A DNA stretch of 64,000 nucleotides from Lishizhenia tianjinensis (GTDB lineage: Bacteria; Bacteroidota; Bacteroidia; Flavobacteriales_D; Crocinitomicaceae): contig CALQIX020000001.1 in NCBI GenBank assembly GCA_943330745.2, positions 62,001-126,000 on the forward strand, in the 5' to 3' direction. The translations under genes and the position numbers were made by a program. Below the pieces are notes generated by a model. That model was not told the origin of the DNA. It saw nothing but the letters and a program-made list of their open reading frames with translations, and did no database searches. Positions 1-9,429 of the stretch are shown here, in pieces (position 1 is the first letter of the stretch; every line of letters starts with the position of its first letter).

Positions 1-217
1 TCTAATTGAAAATGAATTAGACCATGTATTAGTTGGCTACACCAATGAAAACCCTATTTTAAATCCCTCTGAAGCTAAAGCATTCCAATGGGTTTCATTG
101 CAAAATTTAACGTCTGATATACAAAACTCACCAGAAAAATATACCATTTGGTTCAAAATAATTATGACTCAACATTTCGAGAAAATTCAAAAAGAACTTT
201 GCCATGCGCGTTTGTAG
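1..217 (+). CDS. idi: Isopentenyl-diphosphate delta-isomerase, C-terminal part (cut by window edge)
   Basis: An open frame enters the window in frame 2 and ends at the TAG at 215-217. The visible ~71 residues include ELDHVLVGY, AFQWVS and a late FKII segment, which match the C-terminal Nudix-fold end of type 1 Idi; that enzyme interconverts isopentenyl and dimethylallyl diphosphate for isoprenoid and quinone synthesis in the cytoplasm. The N-terminal metal and active-site residues lie outside the window. Its last 14 bases overlap the start of queD in another frame, so the two genes are probably translationally coupled. Identification rests on the tail alone. Confidence 0.75.
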   Translation, partial: LIENELDHVLVGYTNENPILNPSEAKAFQWVSLQNLTSDIQNSPEKYTIWFKIIMTQHFEKIQKELCHARL

Positions 218-605
218 AAAAGCTAATTTTAATGCAGCACACCGATTATTTCGAGCTGATTGGACTGATGAAAAAAACCAAGCTGTTTTTGGTAAATGTA
301 ACAATCCCAACTTTCATGGTCATAACTACACACTGGAGGTATGGATTGATGGTGAAATAGATCCTGAGACTGGTTATGTCATTGACCTTAAAATCGTTAA
401 GGATCTTATCAAATCTGAAATCCAAGAGCGCTTTGATCATCGTAACTTAAACTTAGATTGTCCTGAATTTGCTGATTTAATCCCTACAGCAGAAAACATT
501 TCAGTAGTTTGCTTTAATTTATTGCGGACAAAATTAGATCGCAAATATGGTTTAACTATACGTCTTTGGGAAACCGAAAACAATGTTGTGGAATATAATG
601 GTTAG
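204..605 (+). CDS. queD: 6-carboxy-5,6,7,8-tetrahydropterin synthase / 6-pyruvoyl-tetrahydropterin synthase family
   Basis: 133 residues, the normal length for a T-fold QueD/PTPS subunit. The zinc ligands are visible as His13 (in NFNAAHR) and His38/His40 (in FHGHNY), with the candidate catalytic Cys32 just before. ENISVVCFNLL and LWETENNVVEY are the conserved second half. QueD converts dihydroneopterin triphosphate to carboxytetrahydropterin, the second step toward preQ0 and queuosine; the QueG gene for the last queuosine step is also in this window (38472-39383), which supports QueD over a biopterin role. ATG 204 overlaps the end of idi by 14 bases. Fold is certain, exact substrate less so. 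Confidence 0.88.
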   Translation: MRVCRKANFNAAHRLFRADWTDEKNQAVFGKCNNPNFHGHNYTLEVWIDGEIDPETGYVIDLKIVKDLIKSEIQERFDHRNLNLDCPEFADLIPTAENISVVCFNLLRTKLDRKYGLTIRLWETENNVVEYNG

Positions 606-670
606 TAAAAGTCATTTGATTTGTTAGAAAACAAATTTCTAATTCTTACATCCATTTTTTTTAACCAAAT

Positions 671-2053
671 TTGTTGAAAATAACACCCGTGATAAAATTC
701 ATCTTATTTATTTCGATTTATCTTTCCTCCTCAATTTTACTTAGCCAAAAAGGAGACAGTCTTTTCATTTCTTCCATTTACAAAGAAGCACTGACTAAAG
801 GAGAATCGCACGAAAATTTACGAAAACTGTGTAAAGATATAGGCAACCGTTTATCTGGTTCTGCAGCCGCCCAAATGGCCGTTGAATGGGGAAAAAACAC
901 GATGGAAAATTATGGTTTCGATTCAGTTTATTTACAAAAAATTATGGTTCCGCATTGGGATAGAGGCACTACAGAACGCGCCTGGATTCAAGTTGAGAAA
1001 GAACAAATTTCATTGAATATTCTTGCACTAGGTGGGTCTGTTTCAACCAATGGTTTAATGAAAGGTGATGTAATCGAATTTACAAGTTTAAATGAATTAA
1101 AGAAGGCTACAACATCCCAAGTACAAGGTAAAATTGTTTTTATTAATCAACTCATGGCTGATGAAGAAATTAATACTTTTAAGGCGTATGGAGGGTGTAG
1201 TTCAATCCGATTAAAAGGAGCAATTGAAGCCGGTAAATTAGGGGCAAAAGCTGTATTGATTCGTTCATTAGGTCTAGCCATTGATGACCATCCGCATACA
1301 GGAGTTATGTCTTATGATAGTTCTGTGAAGAAAATTCCAGCCGCTGCGCTATCTACACAAGACGCTGATTTATTATCCACTAAATTGAAAACATTCAAAT
1401 TAAAGCTTGCTTTGGAGATGAATTGCAGAACCTTAGAAGATGAGCCTTCTTATAATGTCATTGCTGAAATTAGAGGAAAAAAGGCACCCAAAGAGATTAT
1501 AACATTTGGTGGTCATTTAGATTCGTGGGATACAGGAGAAGGCGCTCATGATGATGGAGCTGGGGTTGTGCATTGTATGGAAGCATTGCGGATTTTAACA
1601 AAATTGAATTATGTTCCCGAACATACCTTGCGTGTAGTTTTGTTTATGAATGAAGAAAATGGAAATATGGGAGGAAAAGGCTACGCTAGTTTTTCTGCTA
1701 CCAAAGGTGAAAAGCAAATAGCTGCCTTAGAAAGTGATCGAGGTGGATTTGCCCCAAGAGGATTTGCCTGCGATGGTTCGTCAAATCAAGTGAAATTTCT
1801 TGAATCATTGGCTCATTTTTTCAAACCCTATGAGTTACATGTTTTTGAAAAAGGATATGGCGGGGTGGATATTGGTCCGCTGAAAAATCAATTTCCGGGA
1901 ATTCCATTATTTGGTTTTGTGCCAGATTCGCAACGCTATTTTGACTTTCATCACACTCCGAATGATGTTTTTGAAAATGTAAATAAACGAGAACTTGAAC
2001 TTGGAGCAGCAGCAATAAGTTCGTTTATTTATTTATTAGATCAAAATCTTTAA
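671..2053 (+). CDS. Secreted M28 family metallopeptidase (carboxypeptidase Q-like)
   Basis: 460 residues beginning with a hydrophobic signal sequence ending near LLSQ, so exported. The M28 di-zinc site is clear: GGHLDSWDTG with His282 and the bridging Asp294 in HDDGAG, the acid pair in FMNEENGN, Asp in ESDRGG, and a late His in FHHTPND. A PA-like insert lies between residues ~100 and 230. The GGHLDSWD..G.GA.DDG pattern is that of the plasma glutamate carboxypeptidase (carboxypeptidase Q) branch, which removes residues from small peptides. Only TTG codons (671 or 674) are available as start in this position, so the first residues are uncertain. One of three exported peptidase genes in the window. 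Confidence 0.88.
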   Translation: MLKITPVIKFILFISIYLSSSILLSQKGDSLFISSIYKEALTKGESHENLRKLCKDIGNRLSGSAAAQMAVEWGKNTMENYGFDSVYLQKIMVPHWDRGTTERAWIQVEKEQISLNILALGGSVSTNGLMKGDVIEFTSLNELKKATTSQVQGKIVFINQLMADEEINTFKAYGGCSSIRLKGAIEAGKLGAKAVLIRSLGLAIDDHPHTGVMSYDSSVKKIPAAALSTQDADLLSTKLKTFKLKLALEMNCRTLEDEPSYNVIAEIRGKKAPKEIITFGGHLDSWDTGEGAHDDGAGVVHCMEALRILTKLNYVPEHTLRVVLFMNEENGNMGGKGYASFSATKGEKQIAALESDRGGFAPRGFACDGSSNQVKFLESLAHFFKPYELHVFEKGYGGVDIGPLKNQFPGIPLFGFVPDSQRYFDFHHTPNDVFENVNKRELELGAAAISSFIYLLDQNL

Positions 2054-2095
2054 CCCTTAAAGCAGCATTAATCGAAATTTTCAATAAATTTAACT

Positions 2096-3304
2096 ATGAC
2101 ATTTGATATAGCAATTGTAGGAGGAGGTATTGTAGGAGCAGCTACTTTGTACAAACTCCAGCAAAAAAACCCAACTCTAACCATCGTTCTTCTTGAAAAA
2201 GAAAAGGAATTAGCACATCATCAAACGGGTCATAATTCTGGAGTAATTCATTCTGGATTATATTACAAACCGGGCTCTTTGAAAGCAAAAAATTGTTTTG
2301 ATGGCAGGCATGAATTAGTCGCTTTTGCAAAAGAACATGGGATCAAGTATGATATCTGTGGTAAAGTAATTGTTGCAACTGATGAAAGGGAATTACCTAA
2401 TCTTGATCGAATATTTGAAAATGGTATTCAAAATCAAATTGAAGGGATTAAAAAAATTACCGCTGCTGAGGTTAAAGAAATCGAACCTTTTGTAGAGTGC
2501 ATTGCAGGAATTTACGTACCCGTTACCGGAATCATTGACTTCCGAGGCGCTACTGCTAAAATGGTTGAGTTAGCACTTCAACTAAACAAAAAAAGCGAAG
2601 TAAGACTGGATACTGAATTTCTTCGTGTAGAAAAAATGAATGACTTTTCAATAATACACACGAACAAAGGAACTGTCCAAGCCAAATATATCGTATATTG
2701 CGCAGGACTTCAGGCTGACCGTTTAGCAAAAAAAGACGGAGTTAAATTGAAAGAACAAGTCGTTCCTTTCCGCGGAGATTATTATGAATTAACTGAAGGT
2801 GCTAAACACAAAGTGAAAAATTTAATTTATCCGGTACCAGATCCTAATTTTCCTTTCTTAGGCGTTCATTTCACTCGAATGGTTGATGGAAATGTGGAAT
2901 GCGGGCCCAATGCAGTTTTCTCTTTCAAACGCGAAGGATATAACAGAACCGATTTTTCGTTCCGGGACACCTGGGAAGCATTGACATATGGAGGAACATG
3001 GAAATTATTTTTAAGTAATATAAAATATGGGATCGACGAATACCGAAGAGCATTTTCCAAAAGGCTTTTCCTAAAATCTTTACAACGCATGATTCCATCC
3101 TTAACCATGGAGGATATAGAACCAGCTAGAGCCGGAGTTAGAGCACAATTATTATCTCAAAACGGAGATACACGCGACGACTTTAGGATTGAACATCATG
3201 GTAATTCGATTCACGTATTAAATGCACCCTCACCTGCTGCAACTGCATCGCTGGCTATAGGAAACTACATCGCTGAGGTTGTTCATGAAAAACTTGATAT
3301 ATAA
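2096..3304 (+). CDS. lhgO: L-2-hydroxyglutarate oxidase/dehydrogenase (FAD-dependent)
   Basis: 402 residues. The N-terminus IAIVGGGIVGAATLY is a Rossmann FAD-binding GxGxxG site, followed by HHQTGHNSGVIHSGLYY, the signature of the LhgO subgroup of the DAO (FAD-dependent oxidoreductase) family. The C-terminus carries ARAGVRAQ and the APSPAATASLAIG segment that closes the FAD site. The enzyme oxidises L-2-hydroxyglutarate to 2-oxoglutarate, passing electrons to the membrane quinone pool or oxygen, and so repairs a by-product of promiscuous dehydrogenases. It stands alone, 42 bases after the M28 gene and convergent with the OmpA gene. Confidence 0.9.
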   Translation: MTFDIAIVGGGIVGAATLYKLQQKNPTLTIVLLEKEKELAHHQTGHNSGVIHSGLYYKPGSLKAKNCFDGRHELVAFAKEHGIKYDICGKVIVATDERELPNLDRIFENGIQNQIEGIKKITAAEVKEIEPFVECIAGIYVPVTGIIDFRGATAKMVELALQLNKKSEVRLDTEFLRVEKMNDFSIIHTNKGTVQAKYIVYCAGLQADRLAKKDGVKLKEQVVPFRGDYYELTEGAKHKVKNLIYPVPDPNFPFLGVHFTRMVDGNVECGPNAVFSFKREGYNRTDFSFRDTWEALTYGGTWKLFLSNIKYGIDEYRRAFSKRLFLKSLQRMIPSLTMEDIEPARAGVRAQLLSQNGDTRDDFRIEHHGNSIHVLNAPSPAATASLAIGNYIAEVVHEKLDI

Positions 3305-3333
3305 AGTATTTTGCTGGAACAGCTTGTGCATTT

Positions 3334-4311
3334 TTAGTTGGAGATAATCTCAAATAGTTTATCCAAGTTTGGTGAAACAATCACTTCAATTCTTCTGTTT
3401 TTTGCTTTATCATTGGCATCTACAGGTAAGAACTCACTTCTTCCTGCTGCCATTATTTTTTTCGGATTCATTGTTGAATTGGCTAGCATTATTTCAACCA
3501 CAGAGGTAGCTCTTAAAACAGATAGCTCCCAGTTATTTTTTGGTGAATTTGGACTACTCATTTTTGTGTTATCCGTATGTCCCTCAACAATAATTTCTAA
3601 ATCACCAGTATTTTCAAGAGCTTTAGATAAATCAATAATCGCGGATTTTCCACCCGGCTCAATTGCAGTACTTCCCGGATTAAACAATAATTTCGCTTCC
3701 AAACTAATGTAAATTCTACCGTCTTTTTGAACAACAGTCAACCCTTTATTTTCATAAGCTCTTAGAGCAGCGGCAATCCTATCTTTTAACTCCTTAATAC
3801 CTCGTTCTTGACGCGCAATAATTTCTTCCAATTCATTTACTCGTGCTTCTCGTTCAGCTAATAATGCTTGCTTTGCATTCAACTCCTTTTCTAATGCTGT
3901 TAATGCATCCTCTTTTCGTTGTAACTCAATACTTTTCGCTTCTAACTCAGCTTGAAAAACAGCCGCTTCTTTGGAACCCATAGTCTTTTGATTATCGAAT
4001 GATTTTTCCAACTCAGCATATTGTTTTTTCATTTTGGCTAATTCCAAATTAGCTGATCTAAATTTCAGCCCATTTGTTGTCGTATCTTTTTTTAATGCTT
4101 CAACATCCTTTGTCAGAAGGTCTAATTTTTCTTGTAATGATTTTGCTTTGCCTTCATAATCAGTACTTTGGTTTTTATATTTCTCCAATTCATCAGCACA
4201 CGATTTTTCACGTGCCAACAAATCCTGGTATTTTTTCACCGGAACACAAGCAACAAGTGCTAAGGTGCATACTAATCCTAGAACAAAAAGTGACTTTTTC
4301 ATAATTTTCAT
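3334..4311 (-). CDS. OmpA-family lipoprotein with long coiled coil
   Basis: About 325 residues. The N-terminus is a lipoprotein signal (hydrophobic run ending LALVAC), so the mature protein is acylated on Cys. Residues ~30-200 are heptad-like, rich in Glu, Lys, Leu and Ala, predicting a long coiled coil. The last ~120 residues are an OmpA peptidoglycan-binding domain: FNPGSTAIEPGG, IIVEGHTDN, LSVLRATSVVEIM and AGRSEFLPVDAN...KNRRIEVI. It probably ties the outer membrane to peptidoglycan. ATG 4311 or 4302 is a better start than the upstream TTG at 4323. Divergent from the next gene across 144 bases. Confidence 0.85.
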   Translation of the reverse strand: MKIMKKSLFVLGLVCTLALVACVPVKKYQDLLAREKSCADELEKYKNQSTDYEGKAKSLQEKLDLLTKDVEALKKDTTTNGLKFRSANLELAKMKKQYAELEKSFDNQKTMGSKEAAVFQAELEAKSIELQRKEDALTALEKELNAKQALLAEREARVNELEEIIARQERGIKELKDRIAAALRAYENKGLTVVQKDGRIYISLEAKLLFNPGSTAIEPGGKSAIIDLSKALENTGDLEIIVEGHTDNTKMSSPNSPKNNWELSVLRATSVVEIMLANSTMNPKKIMAAGRSEFLPVDANDKAKNRRIEVIVSPNLDKLFEIISN

Positions 4312-4455
4312 ATTGAACAACAAAATTCGACAAGATATTCATGCAAATTCAAGTAATAATTAGTAGTTTTAAACACCATTAGTTGAATAACCTATTGTAA
4401 CAAAAATTCAATTTTTCAGTCTAAATCAAAAGCATTAAACAAAAATTAAGAAAAA

Positions 4456-5304
4456 ATGAAAAAAATGAAACTTAGTCTTGCATTTGGGCTGTTATTGACG
4501 ATTCAATTTGCGCAAGCACAAACAAAAGAAGAAAACACTGATAGCACTAAAATTAAACTTGGAAAAGATACAGAATTAATTATAATTGATCATTCCAAAA
4601 AAAACAAAGAAGAAAAACAAAAAAGCGATAATTCAACAAATCCTATTGAAAGAATAACTGACGAAAAATCGAAAAAATACCAAAACACTTGGTCAGGAAT
4701 GGATGTTGGTTTTAATATGTTATTGAATTCAGCGAATCAACTTTCATTTGGCAATACGCCCTATTGGGAAAATGAAATTGGAAGATCAACCTCGTTTCAT
4801 TTTAACTTATTCAGCCACAAATTCCCAATCGTTAAACAATATGTTGGTTTCGTAACTGGATTTGGTTTCGGAATGAATACAATCGGTATAAATAGAGATT
4901 ATAGACTACAAACCAATTCGGACAGCACTTATGCTATTTTAATAAATGATTCAACAAACAATGTTCGCGTAAATTCATTGACCTTGGGTGTTTTTGAAGT
5001 TCCACTATTACTAGAGTTTGCTACCAAAAGAAAAAGAGAACAATCATTTCATTTAGCCGCTGGTGTTATTGGTGGTATTCGTGTCGGATCATCTTATTTC
5101 ATGCGCGGGAAAAAGAATAATGTAAAATACAGAGAAACTGTAAATGACGATTTTAATATTAATCCGTTCCAGCTCGATGCTACTGTTCGATTGGGTTATG
5201 GAGATTTTGGCGCATATGCTTCTTATGGCTTAACAAATTTATTTAAAGGAAACAAAGCTCCACAAATGAGTGTATTTCAATTTGGTGTTACACTCCATTT
5301 TTAA
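4456..5304 (+). CDS. Outer-membrane beta-barrel protein (PorT-like)
   Basis: 282 residues. A signal peptide ends near QFAQAQ, followed by a ~75-residue charged, Lys/Glu/Asn-rich periplasmic stretch, then alternating aromatic/polar strands ending in QFGVTLHF, a C-terminal Phe typical of outer-membrane barrels. SFHFNLFSHKFPIVKQYVGF and FGFGMNTIGI look like barrel hairpins of the 'outer membrane beta-barrel' family common in Bacteroidota. No specific function can be assigned. A rho-independent terminator follows at 5328. Confidence 0.65.
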   Translation: MKKMKLSLAFGLLLTIQFAQAQTKEENTDSTKIKLGKDTELIIIDHSKKNKEEKQKSDNSTNPIERITDEKSKKYQNTWSGMDVGFNMLLNSANQLSFGNTPYWENEIGRSTSFHFNLFSHKFPIVKQYVGFVTGFGFGMNTIGINRDYRLQTNSDSTYAILINDSTNNVRVNSLTLGVFEVPLLLEFATKRKREQSFHLAAGVIGGIRVGSSYFMRGKKNNVKYRETVNDDFNINPFQLDATVRLGYGDFGAYASYGLTNLFKGNKAPQMSVFQFGVTLHF

Positions 5305-5327
5305 TATGATAATGTGATAATTAAGAT

Positions 5328-5352
5328 CCTCGGCAACCCCGAGGGTTTTTTA
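5328..5352 (+). terminator. Rho-independent terminator after the beta-barrel gene
   Basis: CCTCGG (5328-5333) pairs with CCGAGG (5339-5344) around a CAACC loop, followed by a T-rich tail. It lies 23 bases after the stop codon at 5304. Confidence 0.8.
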
Positions 5353-5500
5353 TTTGTAATCAATTCACATCAAAATCAACGGATTACATTTCTAATTTTC
5401 CAAGACGCATATTTTTATCCCTAATAAGTGTTAAAATTTCACCTTAAACATTACATAAATTCAACTTTGTTTTACTACTTTTAGCAACCTAAAATTAATT

Positions 5501-7648
5501 ATGAAAAATTTAAAAATAAAATTAGTTGCTGTACTAGTATTTGTAGGCATGTTTGCTCGAGCAGACGAAGGAATGTGGTTCTTAATGTTCATCGAAAGAT
5601 TGAACCAAAGAGACATGCAAAAAATGGGACTTCAATTGACAGCTGAAGAAATTTATAGTATTAATAATCATAGTTTGAAAGATGCAATCGTGCAATTTAA
5701 CGGAGGTTGTACCGCTGAAATCATTTCAAAAGAAGGACTTATTTTAACCAATCACCATTGCGGATATGATGCCATTGCTGAGTTATCAACGCCTAAGCAA
5801 GATTATTTAACCGATGGTTTTTGGGCAAAAACAAAAGCAGATGAATTAAAACCTAAATCTTTATTTATTCGATTTTTTGTTCGCATGGACGATGTTTCAA
5901 AGCGGATTTTAGGAAAAGTCAATGATTCGATGACTGAAGAGGAGCGTGAAAAAGCTATTAATGCGGAAATTGCGTTGATTCAAAAAGAAAACAATGACGG
6001 TGGAAAATATACAGTAAGTGTTCGCTCATTTTTCCAAGGAAATGAATTTTATTATTTTGTTTATCAAGATTTCAAAGATGTACGTCTAGTGGGTACGCCA
6101 CCAAAAAGCATAGGTAAATTTGGTGGTGATACAGACAATTGGGAATGGCCGCGTCATACAGGAGATTTCTCCATGTTTCGAGTTTATGGTGACGCCAATG
6201 GAAACCCTGCAGATTATTCAACAGCGAACATTCCATTAAAACCAAAACGTCATCTTTCGGTAAATATGAATGGCGTGAAAGAAGGTGATTTTGCCATGAT
6301 TTTAGGCTATCCAGGACGAACGAATCGTTGGTTACCTGCGGGAGGAATTGAACAAAATGTAAAGTTCGCCTATCCGGCGTGGGTAGAAGCATCAAAATTG
6401 AACATGGATGTAATGAAAAAATACATGGACAAAAATGATGATACTCGATTGGATTATGAATCTAAATATGCAGGAATAGCGAATTACTGGAAGAATCGTC
6501 AAGGAATGATCGATGCATTAACAAAAGCAAAAACGGCTGAGTTGAAAAGTAAAAACGAAGCGAAATTTAATGCTTGGGCTAATAAACCGGCAAATGTTGC
6601 TAAATACGGTAAGGTGGTTGAAACGTTAAATAATTATTATGCGAAAACCAGTGAAAAAGCACGACATGACAATTATTTAATGCAAATTTTAAGAGGAAGT
6701 AGTTTTGCTGCAATTTCAAGAACATTGGGTGCTCAATTAGATGGGTATGCAAAAGCAAACGAAGAGGCTAAAGCAGGACTGAAAGCAGATTTATTGACAA
6801 GCGTTGATGAATTCTACACAGAAATTTCCATGGACGTCGAAAAAGATTTATTGTCTAGTCAATTTAATTTGTACGCGCGAAAAGCCGGTTATGTACTATG
6901 TCCAACGATCGAACAAATTGGAAGTAAATCAAACAATGACTTCAGGAAATTTATCAACGCCACTTTTGAAATGAGTCTATTCTCTTCAGCTGACAAGTTG
7001 AAAGCATTTATCGAATATCCAAAAGATGGAATGATCACCAATGATCCATTGTTCCAATTATCCTCAGAACTGCTGGCACATTATAATTCAAAATCAGAAG
7101 AATTAACCAAATTACAAGCTGATTATTCAAAGTCATTTAGATTACTTGTTGCTGGTCTTCGAGAGGCTAAGATGAGTACAATCCAATATCCTGATGCGAA
7201 TAGCACTTTGCGTTTGACGTACGGTAAAGTGAGTGCTCTTCCTGCTAATCCAAAAAATGATGCGAAGGTGAATTATTACACGACTTTGGACGGAACTATA
7301 AAAAAATACAAAGCGAAGGATGAAGAATTTGACTTGCCGCAACGATTAATGGATCTACACAAGGCTAAAGATTATGGTCAATATGTCGATAAAGCAGGTC
7401 ATCTACCGGTGAACTTTTTAACCGACAATGACATAACTGGTGGGAATTCAGGTTCACCCGTTTTGAATGGAAAAGGAGAGTTAATTGGTTTAGCATTTGA
7501 TGGTAATATTGAGGCTATGGCTGGAGATGTAATTTTTGATAAAAATTTACAAAAAACTATCAATGTAGATATACGTTACGTCCTATTTATAATTGATAAA
7601 TTTGCTGGAGCAAAACACATCGTTGACGAAATGACTATCGTAAAATAA
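5501..7648 (+). CDS. dpp7: S46 family dipeptidyl-peptidase, DPP7 type
   Basis: 715 residues, the usual S46 length. A signal peptide ends near MFARA with mature DEGMWF. The catalytic triad is visible: His86 (TNHHCG), Asp222 (HTGDFSMFR) and Ser650 (GGNSGSPV). The residue 18 positions after the serine (Gly668, in AFDGN) corresponds to Gly673 of Porphyromonas gingivalis DPP7; DPP11, specific for acidic residues, has Arg there. A DPP7-like preference for hydrophobic P1 residues is therefore inferred. S46 enzymes occur in bacteria with peptide-based nutrition and act in the periplasm, removing N-terminal dipeptides. The gene has its own upstream spacer after the terminator at 5328. Confidence 0.93.
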   Translation: MKNLKIKLVAVLVFVGMFARADEGMWFLMFIERLNQRDMQKMGLQLTAEEIYSINNHSLKDAIVQFNGGCTAEIISKEGLILTNHHCGYDAIAELSTPKQDYLTDGFWAKTKADELKPKSLFIRFFVRMDDVSKRILGKVNDSMTEEEREKAINAEIALIQKENNDGGKYTVSVRSFFQGNEFYYFVYQDFKDVRLVGTPPKSIGKFGGDTDNWEWPRHTGDFSMFRVYGDANGNPADYSTANIPLKPKRHLSVNMNGVKEGDFAMILGYPGRTNRWLPAGGIEQNVKFAYPAWVEASKLNMDVMKKYMDKNDDTRLDYESKYAGIANYWKNRQGMIDALTKAKTAELKSKNEAKFNAWANKPANVAKYGKVVETLNNYYAKTSEKARHDNYLMQILRGSSFAAISRTLGAQLDGYAKANEEAKAGLKADLLTSVDEFYTEISMDVEKDLLSSQFNLYARKAGYVLCPTIEQIGSKSNNDFRKFINATFEMSLFSSADKLKAFIEYPKDGMITNDPLFQLSSELLAHYNSKSEELTKLQADYSKSFRLLVAGLREAKMSTIQYPDANSTLRLTYGKVSALPANPKNDAKVNYYTTLDGTIKKYKAKDEEFDLPQRLMDLHKAKDYGQYVDKAGHLPVNFLTDNDITGGNSGSPVLNGKGELIGLAFDGNIEAMAGDVIFDKNLQKTINVDIRYVLFIIDKFAGAKHIVDEMTIVK

Positions 7649-7690
7649 GATATTACAATATAGACTGATACAAAATTAAGAATAGAAATC

Positions 7691-8977
7691 ATGAGTGAAT
7701 TAGCAAAAATTGAATTAGACGGAAAAGTGTATGAATTTCCAGTTGTCGTTGGAACTGAGAATGAAAAAGCGATTGATATTTCCAAATTAAGAGATACAAC
7801 AGGTTACATCACTTTGGACACTGGATATAAAAATACCGGAGCAACAAAAAGCAGCATTACATTTTTAGATGGAGAAGAAGGAATTTTACATTACCGAGGT
7901 TATTCCATTGAAGAATTGGCTGAAAAAGCTACTTTTTTAGAGGTTGCATACCTATTGTTAAATGGTGAATTACCAACTCAATCTGAACTAGATTCATTTG
8001 GAAGTAGTATTAAAAAACATACACTTGTACATGAAGATATGAAACGCTTTTTCGAAGCATATCCTGCAAAAGCGCATCCAATGGGTGTGTTATCTTCGAT
8101 GATTTGTTCTCTTTCTACTTTTTATCCGGAATCATTGGATCCGCATAGAAGTAAGGAAATGAAAGAATTAACCATGCATCGATTATTAGCAAAAATGCCA
8201 ACACTTGCTGCTTGGGCTTATAAAAATTCAATTCGTCATCCATTCATGTATCCAAACAATGATTACGATTATTGTTCTAATTTCTTACACATGATGTATG
8301 CAATGCCAACGGAAGAATACAAGGTTGACCCGGTTGTTGCAGCAGCATTAAATAAATTATTAATTCTCCATGCTGACCACGAACAGAATTGTTCCACATC
8401 TACGGTTAGAATTGTTGGTTCTTCTCAAGCTAATTTGTATGCTACAATTTCTGCTGGTATTTCCGCATTGTGGGGTCCTCTGCATGGTGGTGCAAATCAA
8501 GAAGTAATTGAAATGCTTGAACAAATCCACAATGATGGAGGTGATGTAGACAAATGGGTTGCCAAAGCAAAAGATAAAGAAGATCCATTCAGATTAATGG
8601 GCTTCGGTCACAGAGTTTATAAGAACTTTGATCCACGTGCTAAAATTATTAAAAAAGCATGTGATGATGTTCTTGAAAAAATGGGAATCAATGATCCAAT
8701 GTTGGCAATTGCAAAACGATTAGAACAAGTTGCATTGGAAGATGAATACTTTAAAGCGAGAAACCTTTATCCAAATGTTGATTTTTATTCTGGCATTATC
8801 TATAAAGCTATCGGAATTCCTACCGAAATGTTTACTGTAATGTTTGCTATTGGTCGCCTTCCTGGATGGATTTCCCAATGGAAAGAAATGACTGAAAACA
8901 AAGAGCCGATAGGTCGTCCAAGACAAATTTATACTGGTTATACCTCTAGATCATTTGTTGAGATTACAAAAAGATAA
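7691..8977 (+). CDS. gltA: Citrate synthase
   Basis: 428 residues, typical of the hexameric, NADH-sensitive type II bacterial enzyme. The active-site elements are visible: HADHEQNCSTSTVR, LWGPLHGGANQ (catalytic His), GFGHRVYKNFDPRA, and YPNVDFYSG with the catalytic Asp. It condenses acetyl-CoA with oxaloacetate at the entry to the TCA cycle. It lies 42 bases after the S46 gene and 80 bases before thioredoxin on the same strand. Acetyl-CoA supply genes (acs and an acyl-CoA ligase) are 2-6 kb away on the other strand. Confidence 0.97.
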   Translation: MSELAKIELDGKVYEFPVVVGTENEKAIDISKLRDTTGYITLDTGYKNTGATKSSITFLDGEEGILHYRGYSIEELAEKATFLEVAYLLLNGELPTQSELDSFGSSIKKHTLVHEDMKRFFEAYPAKAHPMGVLSSMICSLSTFYPESLDPHRSKEMKELTMHRLLAKMPTLAAWAYKNSIRHPFMYPNNDYDYCSNFLHMMYAMPTEEYKVDPVVAAALNKLLILHADHEQNCSTSTVRIVGSSQANLYATISAGISALWGPLHGGANQEVIEMLEQIHNDGGDVDKWVAKAKDKEDPFRLMGFGHRVYKNFDPRAKIIKKACDDVLEKMGINDPMLAIAKRLEQVALEDEYFKARNLYPNVDFYSGIIYKAIGIPTEMFTVMFAIGRLPGWISQWKEMTENKEPIGRPRQIYTGYTSRSFVEITKR

Positions 8978-9057
8978 CTATCTGACAATTTGTCTCATAA
9001 ATCCGTTTTGGTCAAATGATTGATAAAACGATTATACATAAATTAAAAATAAAGAAA

Positions 9058-9375
9058 ATGGCATTAGAAATTACAGATCAAAACTTTGAAGAATTAGTAT
9101 TAAAATCTGAGAAACCAGTTTTGGTAGACTTTTGGGCTGAATGGTGTGGCCCTTGCAGAATGATTGGACCAGTAGTTGAAGAATTAGCGAATGAATACGC
9201 TGACAGAGCAATTGTAGGTAAAGTGAATGTGGATTTAAACCCAGGAGTTTCTGCTCAATTTGGAATCAGAAGTATTCCAACAATCTTATTTATCAAAAAT
9301 GGGGAAATCGTCGATAAAAATGTAGGTGCTGCTCCGAAAGCGCAATTGTCTGCAAAATTAGATGCAATTCTTTAA
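9058..9375 (+). CDS. trxA: Thioredoxin
   Basis: 105 residues from ATG 9058 (MALEITDQNFEEL). The redox site is WAEWCGPCRM and the cis-proline loop is IRSIPTILF, both standard. Thioredoxin reduces disulfides in cytoplasmic proteins, using electrons from thioredoxin reductase. An upstream in-frame ATG at 9016 would add 14 residues unlike any thioredoxin (IDKTIIHKLKIKK), so I reject it. No signal peptide is present. A strong terminator follows at 9400. Confidence 0.96.
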   Translation: MALEITDQNFEELVLKSEKPVLVDFWAEWCGPCRMIGPVVEELANEYADRAIVGKVNVDLNPGVSAQFGIRSIPTILFIKNGEIVDKNVGAAPKAQLSAKLDAIL

Positions 9376-9399
9376 GAAAAACATAAACTGAATTGATAA

Positions 9400-9428
9400 G
9401 AGTCATCCTAAAGGTGGCTCTTTTTTTT
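9400..9428 (+). terminator. Rho-independent terminator after trxA
   Basis: GAGTCATC (9400-9407) pairs with GGTGGCTC (9413-9420, two G-T pairs) around CTAAA and is followed by eight T residues. It ends just before the stop codon of the convergent lnt gene at 9430. Confidence 0.88.
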
Positions 9429-9429
9429 A

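Noticed and set aside
620-640. TTTGTT...AACAAA hairpin after queD
   Set aside because: A short all-A/T stem (one C-G pair) is too weak to call a terminator.
3338-3712. Plus-strand frame of 124 codons opposite the OmpA gene
   Set aside because: It overlaps the conserved OmpA domain on the other strand; no independent coding evidence.
9016-9057. Upstream in-frame ATG for thioredoxin
   Set aside because: It adds 14 residues unrelated to thioredoxin; ATG 9058 begins the conserved fold.
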